Assembly: GCA_963798775.1 (NCBI GenBank)
Contig: CAWCUK010000001.1
Coordinates: 992,001-1,056,000 of the forward strand
Origin: CAWCUK01 sp963798775
GTDB taxonomy: Bacteria > Bacteroidota > Ignavibacteria > Ignavibacteriales > Ignavibacteriaceae
DNA length: 64,000 nt
Direction: 5' to 3'
Part shown: one piece after another, positions 1-9,518 of the stretch
Position numbering within the stretch: position 1 is the first letter of the stretch
Layout: every line of letters begins with the position of its first letter
The notes under the pieces: model-generated
Told to the model about the DNA's origin: nothing
What the model saw: only the letters and a program-made list of their open reading frames with translations
Databases searched by the model: none
Position numbers and translations under genes: made by a program

Positions 1-1176
1 CGCTAATCGGGCAGCCTTCTCCCGATTTTACTGTTCGCAAATCAAAATATTCAATTTTCTCAACATCGCGTTTAAAATCAATTCCGCTTAAGTGATAATC
101 ATTTTTGTTCGCGCCGCTGTAAAGATTATTTGCATCTTTTAATCTATTATCCGCAATAATTCTTCCCTTAAATCCAACCGGGCCGATTGAACCGGCATCC
201 GCGCCCGTTATTTCTTTTAATTCTTCGGGATGCGCAGGCTCTGAAATTTCCGCCTAAAACTTTTTCTAAGTTTTGTTTCATTTACTTCATCGTTACCGAG
301 CATTAATACAAGAACCGGATTCCCGTTATGAATATAAACTCTGGATTTTGCGCATTGAGTTTCTTCAATGTTTAAGAACTCGCAAAGTTCATCAATTGAT
401 TTAACATTTGGAGTATGAATTTCCTTAACCTGTTCGCTTTCTTCATCTCTTCGTTTTAGCGTTAACTTTTGAATCAGCAACTTCAACATTTGCCGCATAT
501 CCGCTGGTTTCGCAGTGAGCAACAGTATCTTCACCGGCTTCGGATTGAACCATAAATTCTTCCGAACCGCTTCCGCCCATTGCTCCGCTTGAAGCGCCGA
601 CAACAAAATATTTTAATCCGCAGCGATCGAAAATTTTTCTGTAAGCTTTATCGTGAAGTGAATAAGATTTATCCAAACCTTCCCAGGAAGTATCAAAAGA
701 ATAAGCATCCTTCATTAAAAATTGTCTTCCGCGTATTACACCGCTTCTCGGCCTTGCTTCATTTCTGAATTTAGTTTGAATTTGGTACCAGATCTGCGGC
801 ATATCTTTATAAGATTTTCACAACATTCCTCGCGTGAAAAGTCATAATTTCTTCATGAGTAGGGGCTAAAACATAATCTCTATTTTTAATATGAAACAGA
901 GTATCGCCGAAAGCTTCAACACGATTAGTTTCTTCCCAAATTTCATTTGGATTTAAAGCGGGAAGTAGAAATTCCTGTCCCCCTATCGCGTCCATTTCTT
1001 CTCTTATAATTTCGGTTATTTTTTTTACAACTTTATAACCCAGCGGAAGGAAATGAATAAATTCCCGCGGAAAGCATTCTTATCATTCCGGTTCTAAGCA
1101 TTAAAATATGGCTTTTAACAACCGCGTCATTCGGGACTTCTTTTAAAGTAGGAACAAAAGATTTACTTAATTTCAT
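1..1176 (-). CDS. proS: Prolyl-tRNA synthetase, left-truncated and frameshifted
   Basis: Charges tRNA-Pro with proline in the cytoplasm. The N-terminal class II core is readable (MKLSKSFVPTLKE start at 1176, then the motif 2 region with FRNEARPRSG and the RGRQFLMKDAYSFD segment), followed by the start of the bacterial editing insertion (NIEETQCAKSRVYIHNG, later PAHPEELKEITGADAGSIGP). The gene runs off the left edge of the window, so the C-terminal half is missing. As sequenced the frame breaks five times, each time by one extra base: near 1050 (CC), 817 (AAAA), 456 (AAAA), 263 (AAAAA) and 245 (TTT). Removing these bases gives a continuous, typical ProS. Identity is certain; whether the breaks are real is doubtful, since the gene is essential and no second copy is visible. 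Divergent from the YceH-like gene. Confidence 0.9.
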
Positions 1177-1330
1177 AATGAATTCTTATTTCTTTTAAAT
1201 TCTTAAAATATTTGGCAAAAATAACTATTTGAAATTCTATTCACAAAGAATAACCGCAAATCTTAAACTCAGCACAAACTTTATGAATATTTTCCATATT
1301 TTTAAGTTCTAATAATTTTTAATTGATAAA

Positions 1331-1969
1331 ATGATTTTAACATTTGAAGAAGCCCGAATAATCGGCTCGTTAATAGAGAAAGAATTAACCACGCCGGAAT
1401 ACTATCCTTTGACGATAAATTCTCTAAAGAACGCGTGCAACCAAAAATCGAATAGAGAACCCGTAGTTAATTTTGATGAATCCCTAATTGAAGAAACACT
1501 TGAAAAACTGCGCGAGAAAAAATTGGCTGTTAGAGTTACCGGCAGCGATATGAGAGTTCCGAAATATAAGCAGAGATTCACGGAAGAGTTAAAATTATCT
1601 TTAGAAGAAAAGGCTGTTATGTGTGTATTAATTCTTCGCGGCCCGCAGACTCCGGGAGAAATAAAAGGCAGAACCGGCAGAATGTTCAGCTTTGAAAAAC
1701 TTGAACAGGTTGATGAAGTTCTTCAAAATTTGATGCACAAAGAAGAACCGTTTATTGTGAAACTTCCCCGTCAAACAGGAATGAAGGAATCGCGTTTTGC
1801 CCATTTACTTTTCGGCGAATCGGAAATGATAAATTCATCCGAAGAAGCAAGCTCAGCTTCAGGCAATGAGGAAAGAATCCTAAAGCTTGAAGAAGAAATA
1901 CAAACATTGAAAAATGAGATGCACGAATTAAAAGATCAGTTCGAAAAATTTAAGAAACAGTTTGAATAA
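1331..1969 (+). CDS. YceH-like (DUF480/UPF0502) protein
   Basis: A 212-residue protein with the DUF480 start LTFEEARIIGSLIEKE and the TPEYYPLTINSL segment seen in E. coli YceH. The family is built of two winged-helix-like domains (here roughly residues 1-80 and 90-165) and its role is not established. The last 45 residues form a charged predicted coiled coil rich in E, K and L, with heptad-like spacing, suggesting oligomerisation. It stands alone between divergent proS and a transporter about 290 bases downstream. The family assignment is firm from sequence pattern; the function is unknown. Confidence 0.85.
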   Translation: MILTFEEARIIGSLIEKELTTPEYYPLTINSLKNACNQKSNREPVVNFDESLIEETLEKLREKKLAVRVTGSDMRVPKYKQRFTEELKLSLEEKAVMCVLILRGPQTPGEIKGRTGRMFSFEKLEQVDEVLQNLMHKEEPFIVKLPRQTGMKESRFAHLLFGESEMINSSEEASSASGNEERILKLEEEIQTLKNEMHELKDQFEKFKKQFE

Positions 1970-2258
1970 AGTTTCTTCATACCGCATTTTTCTTTTTTCC
2001 TTTTTTAATTTTCCCTTTTTTTATTTTTTAATTTTCTCTCCGCAATTCACATCCATTTTTTTCTAATATTTAACTTTTCCCCCGCTCTTTTTATTAATTT
2101 TTTATATAAGTTTGACGGATGAATTATTAATGATTTTATGCAAACAGTTCGAATAAATAAAACCCTTCTTATTAAGAATTTCTTTCGCGGAAATCTCTTT
2201 AATTATCCAATCATATTTAATTTCATTTACAAAAAAAATAAATTTTTAGGATCGCGTT

Positions 2259-3557
2259 ATGGAAACAGAACAAATTCACATTCCTCTGCTTGCTTTGCTG
2301 CCGTTTGTTCTAATGCTCGGCTCAATTGCGGTGTTTCCGTTATTTTGGGAACATTGGTGGGAAAAGAATAAAAACAAATTAATTGTAGGAATTATTTTAA
2401 GTATTCCGGTTATTATTTATCTTTTATCCAGCGGCTTAACAGAACACCTCTGGGAAACAATGGTTTTCGATTATATCCCTTTTATTATTCTTCTCGGCGC
2501 GCTTTTTACTATTACCGGCGGAATTTACCTTACCGGCGATATTGAAGCAAAACCTTCTATAAACACTTTATTTTTAGCTATCGGCGCAATTTTGGCTTCC
2601 TTTATGGGAACAACCGGCGCGGCTATGCTTTTAATTCGTCCCGTTATTCAGACCAATAAGGAACGTACTTATAAAGTTCATACTATTTTATTTTTTATCG
2701 GTATTGTTGCTAACTGCGGGGGACTTTTAACTCCGCTCGGCGATCCGCCATTATTTATGATGTATTTAAGAGGCGCTCCTTTTGCCTGGTTCTTTAAGCT
2801 AGGTGTTGAATGGTTTGTTACCAATGGACTGCTTTTGCTGGTTTATTATTTTGTTGATTCTTATTACCACAAAAAAGAGCCGGTTAAAGCTATCGCCAGG
2901 GATAAGGCGAATATTCGTCCTATCCGACTTCAAGGAAAATTTAATTTTTATTGGTTAATCGGTGTTGTTCTTGCTGTAGCCTTTTTAAACGAACAGTATT
3001 TGGATTTCATTAAAATAAGCCCTTATTTCAAATTTATCCGCGAAATTGCGATTTTAATTCTTGCGTACGCTTCTATTTTGTTTACACCCAAGCTTATTAG
3101 AACTTCTAATAACTTTACGTGGGGGCCGATACAAGAGGTTGCTTATTTGTTCCTGGGAATATTTATTACAATGGTTCCTTGTCTGCTTTATCTTGAATCA
3201 AATGCTAAACATCTCGGTGTTTCTATGCCAAGCCAGTTTTATTATTACACCGGTTTGTTAAGCAGCTTTTTAGATAACACTCCGACCGCGGTTACTTTCC
3301 ATTCCCTTGCTTTGGGTTTGGGTGAAAGTGCTGGTAATTTAGTCGCGGGTATTCCGGAAGAATTATTGAAAGCAATTTGTACGGCAGCCGTATTTTTCGG
3401 AAGCATGACGTACATCGGCAACGGCCCTAATTTTATGGTAAAAGCTGTAGCGGAAGAAAATAATATTAAAATGCCCGATTTCTTCAGCTATATTTTCAAA
3501 TTTTCTATATTAGTTCTTTTACCTATTTTCATAATTGTTGAATTATTTGTAATCTAA
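2259..3557 (+). CDS. CitMHS/ArsB-NhaD-type ion transporter, probable Na+/H+ antiporter
   Basis: A polytopic inner-membrane protein of 432 residues with about eleven hydrophobic segments. Sequence features fit the ion transporter superfamily branch containing CitMHS_2 and putative sodium:proton antiporters: GGIYLTGDIE near residue 88, the glycine-rich ILASFMGTTGAAMLLIRP near 110, a loop GGLLTPLGDPPLFM near 153, and the second repeat with SSFLDNTPTAVTF near 337 and GSMTYIGNGPNFMVKA near 382. The two inverted T-P and N-containing re-entrant loops are characteristic of this superfamily. Start at 2259 is supported by AGGA seven bases upstream. The substrate cannot be read from sequence: sodium/proton exchange is the usual annotation, dicarboxylate or citrate transport is the alternative. 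It is followed in the same direction by pyrophosphatase after a 35-base gap. Confidence 0.75.
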   Translation: METEQIHIPLLALLPFVLMLGSIAVFPLFWEHWWEKNKNKLIVGIILSIPVIIYLLSSGLTEHLWETMVFDYIPFIILLGALFTITGGIYLTGDIEAKPSINTLFLAIGAILASFMGTTGAAMLLIRPVIQTNKERTYKVHTILFFIGIVANCGGLLTPLGDPPLFMMYLRGAPFAWFFKLGVEWFVTNGLLLLVYYFVDSYYHKKEPVKAIARDKANIRPIRLQGKFNFYWLIGVVLAVAFLNEQYLDFIKISPYFKFIREIAILILAYASILFTPKLIRTSNNFTWGPIQEVAYLFLGIFITMVPCLLYLESNAKHLGVSMPSQFYYYTGLLSSFLDNTPTAVTFHSLALGLGESAGNLVAGIPEELLKAICTAAVFFGSMTYIGNGPNFMVKAVAEENNIKMPDFFSYIFKFSILVLLPIFIIVELFVI

Positions 3558-3592
3558 TTCTTAATGATCAGTTTTTAGAAACGGAGTGATTG

Positions 3593-4150
3593 ATGAAAAG
3601 TTCGTATAATCCATGGCATAGTGTTGATGTTGGAAATGATGTGCCCAGAATAGTTAATAGTGTTATCGAAATTCCGAAAGGTTCAAAAGGTAAGTATGAA
3701 CTTCATAAATCGAGCGGTTTATTAAAGCTTGACAGAGTGCTTTTTTCATCTGTTCATTACCCGGAAAATTATGGTTTTATTCCTAAAACTTATTGTGATG
3801 ATAAAGATCCACTGGATATTTTAGTAATTTGTTCTATCCCGGTTAACGGCTTGTGTATTGTTGAGTCAAAAGTTATCGGTGTTATGCATATGATTGATGA
3901 AAATGAAAAAGATGATAAAATTATTGCTGTCGCTAAAAATGATATGTCGGTTAATTATATAAACGATATTACTGAACTTCCGCCGCATACAATGGTTGAG
4001 CTTAAAAGATTCTTTGAGGATTATAAAAAGCTTGAGCAGAAAGAAGTGCTGGTAAAACAATTTTTAGGCAAAGAAGCCGCGTATAAAATTATTGAAGAAA
4101 GTATCGGGCTGTATAAAGAAAATTCCGGCAGGCTTATTAAAGAACCTTAA
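3593..4150 (+). CDS. ppa: Inorganic pyrophosphatase, family I
   Basis: Hydrolyses pyrophosphate to two phosphates in the cytoplasm and so pulls biosynthetic reactions forward. Family I hallmarks are visible in order: EIPKGSKGKYE near residue 23, the YPENYGFIPKTY segment near 55, and the metal-binding signature DDKDPLDILV near 68. Length of 185 residues is normal for the family. I place the start at the ATG at 3593, with GGAG seven bases upstream, rather than at the TTG one codon earlier. It may be co-transcribed with the transporter just upstream; if that transporter is an ion pump partner this could be functional linkage, but the family I enzyme itself is soluble. Confidence 0.93.
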   Translation: MKSSYNPWHSVDVGNDVPRIVNSVIEIPKGSKGKYELHKSSGLLKLDRVLFSSVHYPENYGFIPKTYCDDKDPLDILVICSIPVNGLCIVESKVIGVMHMIDENEKDDKIIAVAKNDMSVNYINDITELPPHTMVELKRFFEDYKKLEQKEVLVKQFLGKEAAYKIIEESIGLYKENSGRLIKEP

Positions 4151-4160
4151 CATTTTATTT

Positions 4161-5111
4161 TTAGGGAAGAAGAGAATATATGTAAGCGATATATCCCGCG
4201 AGCAGTATTCCTCCTTCCCATCTGCTGATTTTCAATCCGCTCTTGCTTATCGGCCAAATTATAACCGCGAACAGAACCATAATTATCAAGTTATATTTAC
4301 TTAATCCTTCGGTCTTTATAGGATTAATTAATGCCGCGATTCCTAATATTCCTAAAATATTGAAAATGTTAGAACCCAAAACATTGCCGATCGCTATATC
4401 GGTTTCTTTTCGCAAAGCCGCTATTCCGGATGTAAATAATTCCGGCAGGCTTGTACCGAATGCGACTATTGTTAACCCTATTACAGCCTGACTAACGCCC
4501 ATTCTAGATGCTGCGGCCACAGCTCCGTTTACAAATATTTCGGCACCGTAAGTAAGAAGCGCGAGTCCGCCCACGGTTAAGAAAATCAGCCAATATATAT
4601 TTTTCTTTTTCTTCGGGACTAATTCGGCGACTTCTTTATTTATTTCTTTATTATTTTCTGATCTTGAAGAATGAATATTATAAATAATATAAATGATTAG
4701 AAGAATTACACTTACCGCGCCTTCAATTTGAGAAATCAGGCCGTCCCAAAGAATAATTAAAAGAAAAGAAGTAGCAAACAGCATTAATGGAATTTCTTTT
4801 TTAACTATTTTGGAATTTACCTTCATGGGATGGATTAATGAAGCGACTCCGATTATTAGAGCAATATTGCATATGTTTGAACCTATTACATTTCCGAGCG
4901 CGATACCGGAATTTCCTTCGGCGGATGCTTTAATGCTTACAACTAATTCCGGACTGCTTGTTCCGAAAGAAACTACCGTTAATCCGACAACCAAAGTGCT
5001 TATTCCCATTCTTAACGCAATGGCACTGCTTCCTCTTACTAATCCTTCCGCGCCGAAAGTTAGGAATAATAATCCCCCGATTAATGATAAAATGATTAAT
5101 ATTGTACTCAT
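4161..5111 (-). CDS. CaCA-family calcium/sodium antiporter (YrbG-like)
   Basis: Inner-membrane cation exchanger of 316 residues. The two internally homologous alpha repeats are clear: VVGLTVVSFGTSSPELVVS near residue 42 and VIGLTIVAFGTSLPELFTS near 210, each followed by an ALGNVIGSN or AIGNVLGSN helix. The GTS-S/L-PE motifs supply the ion-coordinating glutamates known for the family. Repeats are separated by a charged loop (KEINKEVAELVPKKKK) that should be cytoplasmic. It converges on ppa with only ten bases between the stops, and lies nine bases downstream of the U32 gene, so it is probably co-transcribed with the latter. Confidence 0.92.
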   Translation of the reverse strand: MSTILIILSLIGGLLFLTFGAEGLVRGSSAIALRMGISTLVVGLTVVSFGTSSPELVVSIKASAEGNSGIALGNVIGSNICNIALIIGVASLIHPMKVNSKIVKKEIPLMLFATSFLLIILWDGLISQIEGAVSVILLIIYIIYNIHSSRSENNKEINKEVAELVPKKKKNIYWLIFLTVGGLALLTYGAEIFVNGAVAAASRMGVSQAVIGLTIVAFGTSLPELFTSGIAALRKETDIAIGNVLGSNIFNILGILGIAALINPIKTEGLSKYNLIIMVLFAVIIWPISKSGLKISRWEGGILLAGYIAYIYSLLP

Positions 5112-5120
5112 ACCGGAAAC

Positions 5121-6410
5121 TTATTTTAGATGCCTTATTACATAAACCGAATCCCTCGGGCGAACGTTTTCTTCACATTTAAAAGTTATTTCTTCACCCT
5201 TTACCGCTTCAGTAATTTTCTGCTCGTCTTTTATAATATTTTTTAATTTTATTTTTGCCGCGCCTGTTGTGGGACCTATAATTAATAGTTCGTCATTTAC
5301 ATTTATCTTTCCGCTTTCAATTTTAGTATGAACTACTTTCGGCTGTTTAAAATAATTTATCACTTTGCCTATATATTCTTTTCTTGTTGTGGCTAAACTT
5401 CCGTGTAAGCCTGCGTAATCATTTGAACTTGGAATATTGAAATAAAATCCGGGAGAAAAGCCTCTGTTATAAACTTCACCTAATTCCGAAAGATATTCTT
5501 CCTTTTTTTCATCGTTAAGTTTCCCTTCAAAATAAAGATCTATCGCTTTACGGTATACGGAAACTGTTTGCGCTACATATTCGGGACTCCGTTTTCTTCC
5601 TTCTATTTTAAATGAATCAATCCCCGATTCAATAAGTTTATCTATAAATTCTATTGAACAAAGATCTTTCGGCGACATAACATAATCTTCACCAATTATC
5701 TGGCTCTTATCTATAGCGGTATCAAATACTTTATATTCTCTTCTGCACGGCTGCACGCATTCCCCTCTGTTGGCGCTTTTCCCGAACAAATGATGACTCA
5801 TAAAACATCTTCCGCTAACCGCTATACACATCGCGCCGTGAATAAACGCTTCTATTTCAAGTTTCGTTTTTTTTCTTATTTCTTTTATTTGCTCAAGCGA
5901 ACATTCGCGTGCCAGAACAATTCTTTCCGCTCCCAACTCTTCATAAATTTTCGCGCTTAATGAATTTGATATGGATCCCTGCGTTGATATTACAAAAGGC
6001 ATTTTATGATTTCGGCAGATTTCAACGGCGGCTAAATCCCAGCAAATTATTCTGTCTATTCCCGCTTCTTTAGCCAACTTTATTATATCATCCAGTTCTG
6101 TAAGTTCTTCTTCAAATATGATTGTGTTTAAAGTTAAATAGGTTTTTACACTTCGCTCTTTACAGAATTCCGCTATTTTTAATAATTCTTCAACTTTAAA
6201 ATTCGACGCCTTAGCGCGCATATTTAATCTGTCAACTCCGAAATAAACTTCATCCGCCCCCGCTTTAACAGCCGTTGAGAGCATAGTCCAGTCTCCCGCC
6301 GGAGCCATAAGTTTCGGGACATTCAATTTAAAATCTTTTCGTGAACTATTAATATTTTTTTGCGCTTCTTTTTCTTGCGGATCAGCTTTTATTTCTTCCT
6401 GTATTTTCAT
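5121..6410 (-). CDS. U32 family protein, TrhP (YegQ)-like tRNA hydroxylation factor
   Basis: A 429-residue U32 protein. The family signature EAFIHGAMCIAVSGRCFMSH lies near residue 200, followed by the cysteines of ANRGECVQPCRREYK, which in this family bind an iron-sulfur cluster. The C-terminal beta-barrel-like segment (VINYFKQPKVVHTKIESGKI onward) is the short extension seen in YegQ/TrhP, and the length matches TrhP (about 450) better than RlhA (about 650). In E. coli TrhP and TrhO act in parallel to form 5-hydroxyuridine at tRNA position 34 from prephenate-dependent chemistry or oxygen; a TrhO gene is also in this window. The older name, peptidase U32 or collagenase-like protease, is probably misleading. 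A strong terminator separates it from pepT. Confidence 0.8.
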   Translation of the reverse strand: MKIQEEIKADPQEKEAQKNINSSRKDFKLNVPKLMAPAGDWTMLSTAVKAGADEVYFGVDRLNMRAKASNFKVEELLKIAEFCKERSVKTYLTLNTIIFEEELTELDDIIKLAKEAGIDRIICWDLAAVEICRNHKMPFVISTQGSISNSLSAKIYEELGAERIVLARECSLEQIKEIRKKTKLEIEAFIHGAMCIAVSGRCFMSHHLFGKSANRGECVQPCRREYKVFDTAIDKSQIIGEDYVMSPKDLCSIEFIDKLIESGIDSFKIEGRKRSPEYVAQTVSVYRKAIDLYFEGKLNDEKKEEYLSELGEVYNRGFSPGFYFNIPSSNDYAGLHGSLATTRKEYIGKVINYFKQPKVVHTKIESGKINVNDELLIIGPTTGAAKIKLKNIIKDEQKITEAVKGEEITFKCEENVRPRDSVYVIRHLK

Positions 6411-6487
6411 TCTATTTTCTTCGTCTTCAAATTCTGTTTTTAATATTTTTAACTAAACTTTTTTTTCCTAAATATTCTATTTAAAAA

Positions 6488-6523
6488 TAAAGGGAAGTAT
6501 TTATAAAATCTTACTTCCCTTTA
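6488..6523 (-). terminator. Intrinsic terminator downstream of pepT
   Basis: A near-perfect 12-bp stem (left arm 6488-6499 TAAAGGGAAGTA, right arm 6512-6523) with a 12-base AT-rich loop. Read on the minus strand the stem is followed by TTTATTTTTAA. It lies about 20 bases past the pepT stop and 78 bases before the U32 start, so it should uncouple the two genes. Confidence 0.75.
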
Positions 6524-6542
6524 AAGTTGCTAAAATAAATTT

Positions 6543-7793
6543 TCAGCCTTTTTCTTCCCAGACTTGGGCGATTTGAATAATTACACGAACCGCCATTTCC
6601 ATATCCTGGATAGAAACCCATTCCAATTTTGAATGATAACTATGTTCGCCGGCAAAAATATTCGGTGTGGGAAGTCCCATGAATGATAACCTCGCGCCGT
6701 CCGTACCGCCTCTTATCGGATGCATCAGCGGTTTAATATTCAATCTTTTCATTGCTTCTATCGCGTATTCTTCAACTTTGGGATGCTGATCCAAAATTTC
6801 TTTCATATTTCTGTACTGTTCCATTATTTCAAATTCTAATCTTGCACCGGGAAATTTCTTTATTGTTTCTTCGGCAAGATTTTTTATCATATCTTCGTAT
6901 TCTTTTAATTTGGGAGTTTGAAAATCACGAATGATAAATTTTAAGGTGCTCAATTCTTCATTTCCATTAATAGAAACACAATGAACATAACCTTCTCTGC
7001 CTTCAGTGGTTTCGGGGGAAAGTTTATCTTTTGGAAGACTTTCAATAAATTTTGACGCGATTTTAATTGAATTAATCATTTTATTTTTCGCGTAGCCGGG
7101 ATGTATATTTTTCCCGTGAAATTTTATTACAACAGCGTCCGCGCTAAAGGTTTCCGTTTCTACTTCGCCTCTGCTCTGCCCGTCAATTGTATAAGCGTAT
7201 TTTGCGCCGAATTTTTTCACATCAAATTTTTCTGTCCCTCTGCCGACTTCCTCATCGGGAGTAAAACAAATTTTTATTGTTCCGTGTTTAACTTCAGGAT
7301 GAGTAAGAAAATAATTTACCGCGTCCATAATCTCGGCAACGCCGGCTTTATTATCCGCGCCGAGTAAAGTTGTTCCGTCCGTTGTTATAATATCATAACC
7401 GATCATGTTTTGTAAATCGGGATTTTCGGATGCTTTTATTATTTGATTCGGATCGTTGGGAAGAGAAATATCACCGCCTTGATAATTTTTATGGATTACC
7501 GGATTTACATTTGCGCCGGTTACCGCCGGTGAAGTATCTACATGAGCGATAAACCCAATCGCCGGAATATCTTTTTCGGTATTAGATGGTATACTTGCCA
7601 TTACATATCCGTGTTCGTCTAGATGAGCGTCTTCTAGCCCCATATTTTTTAAAGCGGCGGCCAAATCTTTGGAAAGTATTTTTTGTTTATCCGTCGATGG
7701 AAATGTCGGCGAATCATCATCCGACTGGGTATCGTACTTTACGTATTCTAAAAATTTTTCTACGCATGTAAACTTATAATTTTCATCAAACAT
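6543..7793 (-). CDS. pepT: Peptidase T (tripeptidase)
   Basis: Cytoplasmic zinc aminotripeptidase of the M20 family that releases N-terminal residues from tripeptides. Metal-site motifs are visible: GFIAHVDTSPAVTG near residue 79, the LLGADNKAG segment near 143, CFTPDEEVGRGT near 178 with the catalytic glutamate pair, IDGQSRGEVETETF near 204, and RGGTDGARLSFMGLPTPNIF near 360. Length of 416 is typical (about 408). The gene stands alone with its own terminator on the 3' side, and starts 32 bases after the OmpA gene stop, which could mean read-through from that gene. Confidence 0.95.
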   Translation of the reverse strand: MFDENYKFTCVEKFLEYVKYDTQSDDDSPTFPSTDKQKILSKDLAAALKNMGLEDAHLDEHGYVMASIPSNTEKDIPAIGFIAHVDTSPAVTGANVNPVIHKNYQGGDISLPNDPNQIIKASENPDLQNMIGYDIITTDGTTLLGADNKAGVAEIMDAVNYFLTHPEVKHGTIKICFTPDEEVGRGTEKFDVKKFGAKYAYTIDGQSRGEVETETFSADAVVIKFHGKNIHPGYAKNKMINSIKIASKFIESLPKDKLSPETTEGREGYVHCVSINGNEELSTLKFIIRDFQTPKLKEYEDMIKNLAEETIKKFPGARLEFEIMEQYRNMKEILDQHPKVEEYAIEAMKRLNIKPLMHPIRGGTDGARLSFMGLPTPNIFAGEHSYHSKLEWVSIQDMEMAVRVIIQIAQVWEEKG

Positions 7794-7825
7794 TTGTACC
7801 TCACTTTTTTAATTTCCGAAAAATT

Positions 7826-9310
7826 CTAATTAATTCTTTTTATCACTACTCTTCTATTTTTAGCTCTTCCTATTTCTGTTGAGTTTGTCGCTATAGGATT
7901 TGCCTTGCCCATTCCGGTAACTTGAAATCGTAATTTGGATATTCCTTTGGAAACAAAATATTCAACTACCGCCTGCGCTCTCTGAAGCGAAACTTTTTTA
8001 TTAGCTTCGTTTGAACCGATATTATCGGTATAACCTTCTACTCTCCAGCGGGATAATGGATTTTGCTTCATGGAATTAATAAGTTTATCTAAGGCGGGAT
8101 AAATGGAAGGAAGTAATTCTGTGCTTCCGAATTCGAATGACGCGGAGGATAATGTAATTTCCTTAATATCTTCCGCTTCTTCTTTCGGAGCCTGTTTTAC
8201 GGGTTCTTCTTTTTTTATTATTTCACAGCCTTTCTCATCAACCCGGAACCCGGCCGGTGTATCCGGACACTCGTCTTTGTAATCCGGAACTCCGTCTAAA
8301 TCAGAATCTACAGGACAACCGTTTTCATCTACTTCTACATTATACGGGGTGTTGGGACAATTATCCTGGTAATCCGGAATTCCGTCTGCGTCCATATCAT
8401 ACGGACAGCCGAATTCATCTGTTTTTACTCCTCTTGGTGTTCCCTGGCATAAATCTAAATAATCGGGAATATCATCTCCGTCACTATTTAACGGACAGCC
8501 TTTTTCATCTACTTTAACATCTTTCGGCGTTTTGGGGCATTCATCTTCATAATCCGGTACTCCGTCTTTATCTGAGTCTAACGGGCACCCGAATTCATCT
8601 ACTTTAATTCCCGAAGGAGTATCGGGACACATATCTTTTGAATCTACAATTCCGTCTAAATCGCTGTCGTATTCCGTAAAAAATGAATAAGATAAACCAA
8701 CCAGGCCCGTATATATTAGATCGTTATTTCCATTTAAAACTTTATCATCAAAATAATCGTTAGGGCTAAACTGCGCTCCGCCGCTAATGTTAACACTTAA
8801 ATTATCCGCCACCAAAAATCGTACACCTAGCTCCCCGATATAATCAATTTCACTTTTTTTGTATTTACCTGCGGCATTATTCGGAAGTTCAAATCCGCTT
8901 TCACTTTTGGGGTTAAACCTGTTAAAAGCCGCTCCCGCGAATAAATAAGGGAAAACAAATTTATTTGTAGTTAATGAATAAACAACCCCTCCGCCTATTG
9001 AAGTTATATCCGTTCTGAAAACTTGAGGAGATTTTTTCAAATCCGTCCCGCCGATAAACCCGCCGCTCCCGAATAATCTTACACCGAATAAACTTTTAGT
9101 GTAGGAAGGGACGAAATATTCAAGAGAAGCGCGACCTAAAAAATCGGGACGGTAATCGGAGTAATCTGTGTTGGCCATAGTTACCCCGCCTTCCATTGTT
9201 AAGACCAATGTACCCGAAAAAGCGTTATAATTTCTTCTATGAATTATTTGTGAATATGAAGCGGAAAAAATGGTGAAAGCGACAATAAAGACGGCGGTAA
9301 ATTTAATCAT
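7826..9310 (-). CDS. OmpA-family outer membrane protein with thrombospondin type 3 repeats
   Basis: A 494-residue envelope protein. Order: signal peptide (residues 1-20), an eight-stranded-barrel-like N-terminal region to about 213, five acidic calcium-binding thrombospondin type 3 repeats (215-364) of the DSDxDGxxDxxDxCPxTPxG type, a short lysine/glutamate/proline linker, and a C-terminal OmpA peptidoglycan-binding domain with VEGYTDNIGSNEANKKVSLQRA near 424 and GRAKNRRV near 481. Such proteins tie the outer membrane to the cell wall. It is transcribed toward pepT after a 208-base upstream gap that holds a small perfect inverted repeat (ATACTG...CAGTAT at 9467-9484) of unknown meaning. Confidence 0.93.
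   Translation of the reverse strand: MIKFTAVFIVAFTIFSASYSQIIHRRNYNAFSGTLVLTMEGGVTMANTDYSDYRPDFLGRASLEYFVPSYTKSLFGVRLFGSGGFIGGTDLKKSPQVFRTDITSIGGGVVYSLTTNKFVFPYLFAGAAFNRFNPKSESGFELPNNAAGKYKKSEIDYIGELGVRFLVADNLSVNISGGAQFSPNDYFDDKVLNGNNDLIYTGLVGLSYSFFTEYDSDLDGIVDSKDMCPDTPSGIKVDEFGCPLDSDKDGVPDYEDECPKTPKDVKVDEKGCPLNSDGDDIPDYLDLCQGTPRGVKTDEFGCPYDMDADGIPDYQDNCPNTPYNVEVDENGCPVDSDLDGVPDYKDECPDTPAGFRVDEKGCEIIKKEEPVKQAPKEEAEDIKEITLSSASFEFGSTELLPSIYPALDKLINSMKQNPLSRWRVEGYTDNIGSNEANKKVSLQRAQAVVEYFVSKGISKLRFQVTGMGKANPIATNSTEIGRAKNRRVVIKRIN
8219..8668 (-). repeat. Five 90-bp in-frame tandem units coding thrombospondin type 3 repeats
   Basis: Within the OmpA gene, five successive units of exactly 30 codons encode DSDxDG...CPxTPxGxxVDExGCP. 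At DNA level the units are diverged but still share blocks such as the complement of TAATCCGGAATTCCGTCT. The exact length conservation indicates selection on protein repeat spacing rather than recent slippage. Confidence 0.9.
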
Positions 9311-9518
9311 TAAGCTTCCTAAAATTATTATTCGGTATTATAAATTTAAGTTAATTTATACGTTTACCAAAATGAAGATTAAACATTTAGTCTCCTTAAC
9401 AGTAATTTAAAATTAGCGTAAACAAATAGAAAAATGAAAGAAATTAAAAATAGTTTGGGCTGCCTAATACTGCTTATACAGTATGAAACAGAATTTTTTT
9501 ATTAAATAATGTAGAGAA

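Noticed and set aside
1..1176. Programmed frameshifting in proS and cysS
   Set aside because: Five breaks per gene at unrelated sites with no slippery-site or stem pattern do not fit programmed frameshifting.
8257..8517. Open frame on the plus strand over the OmpA repeats
   Set aside because: Periodic shadow of the thrombospondin type 3 repeat codons on the other strand.
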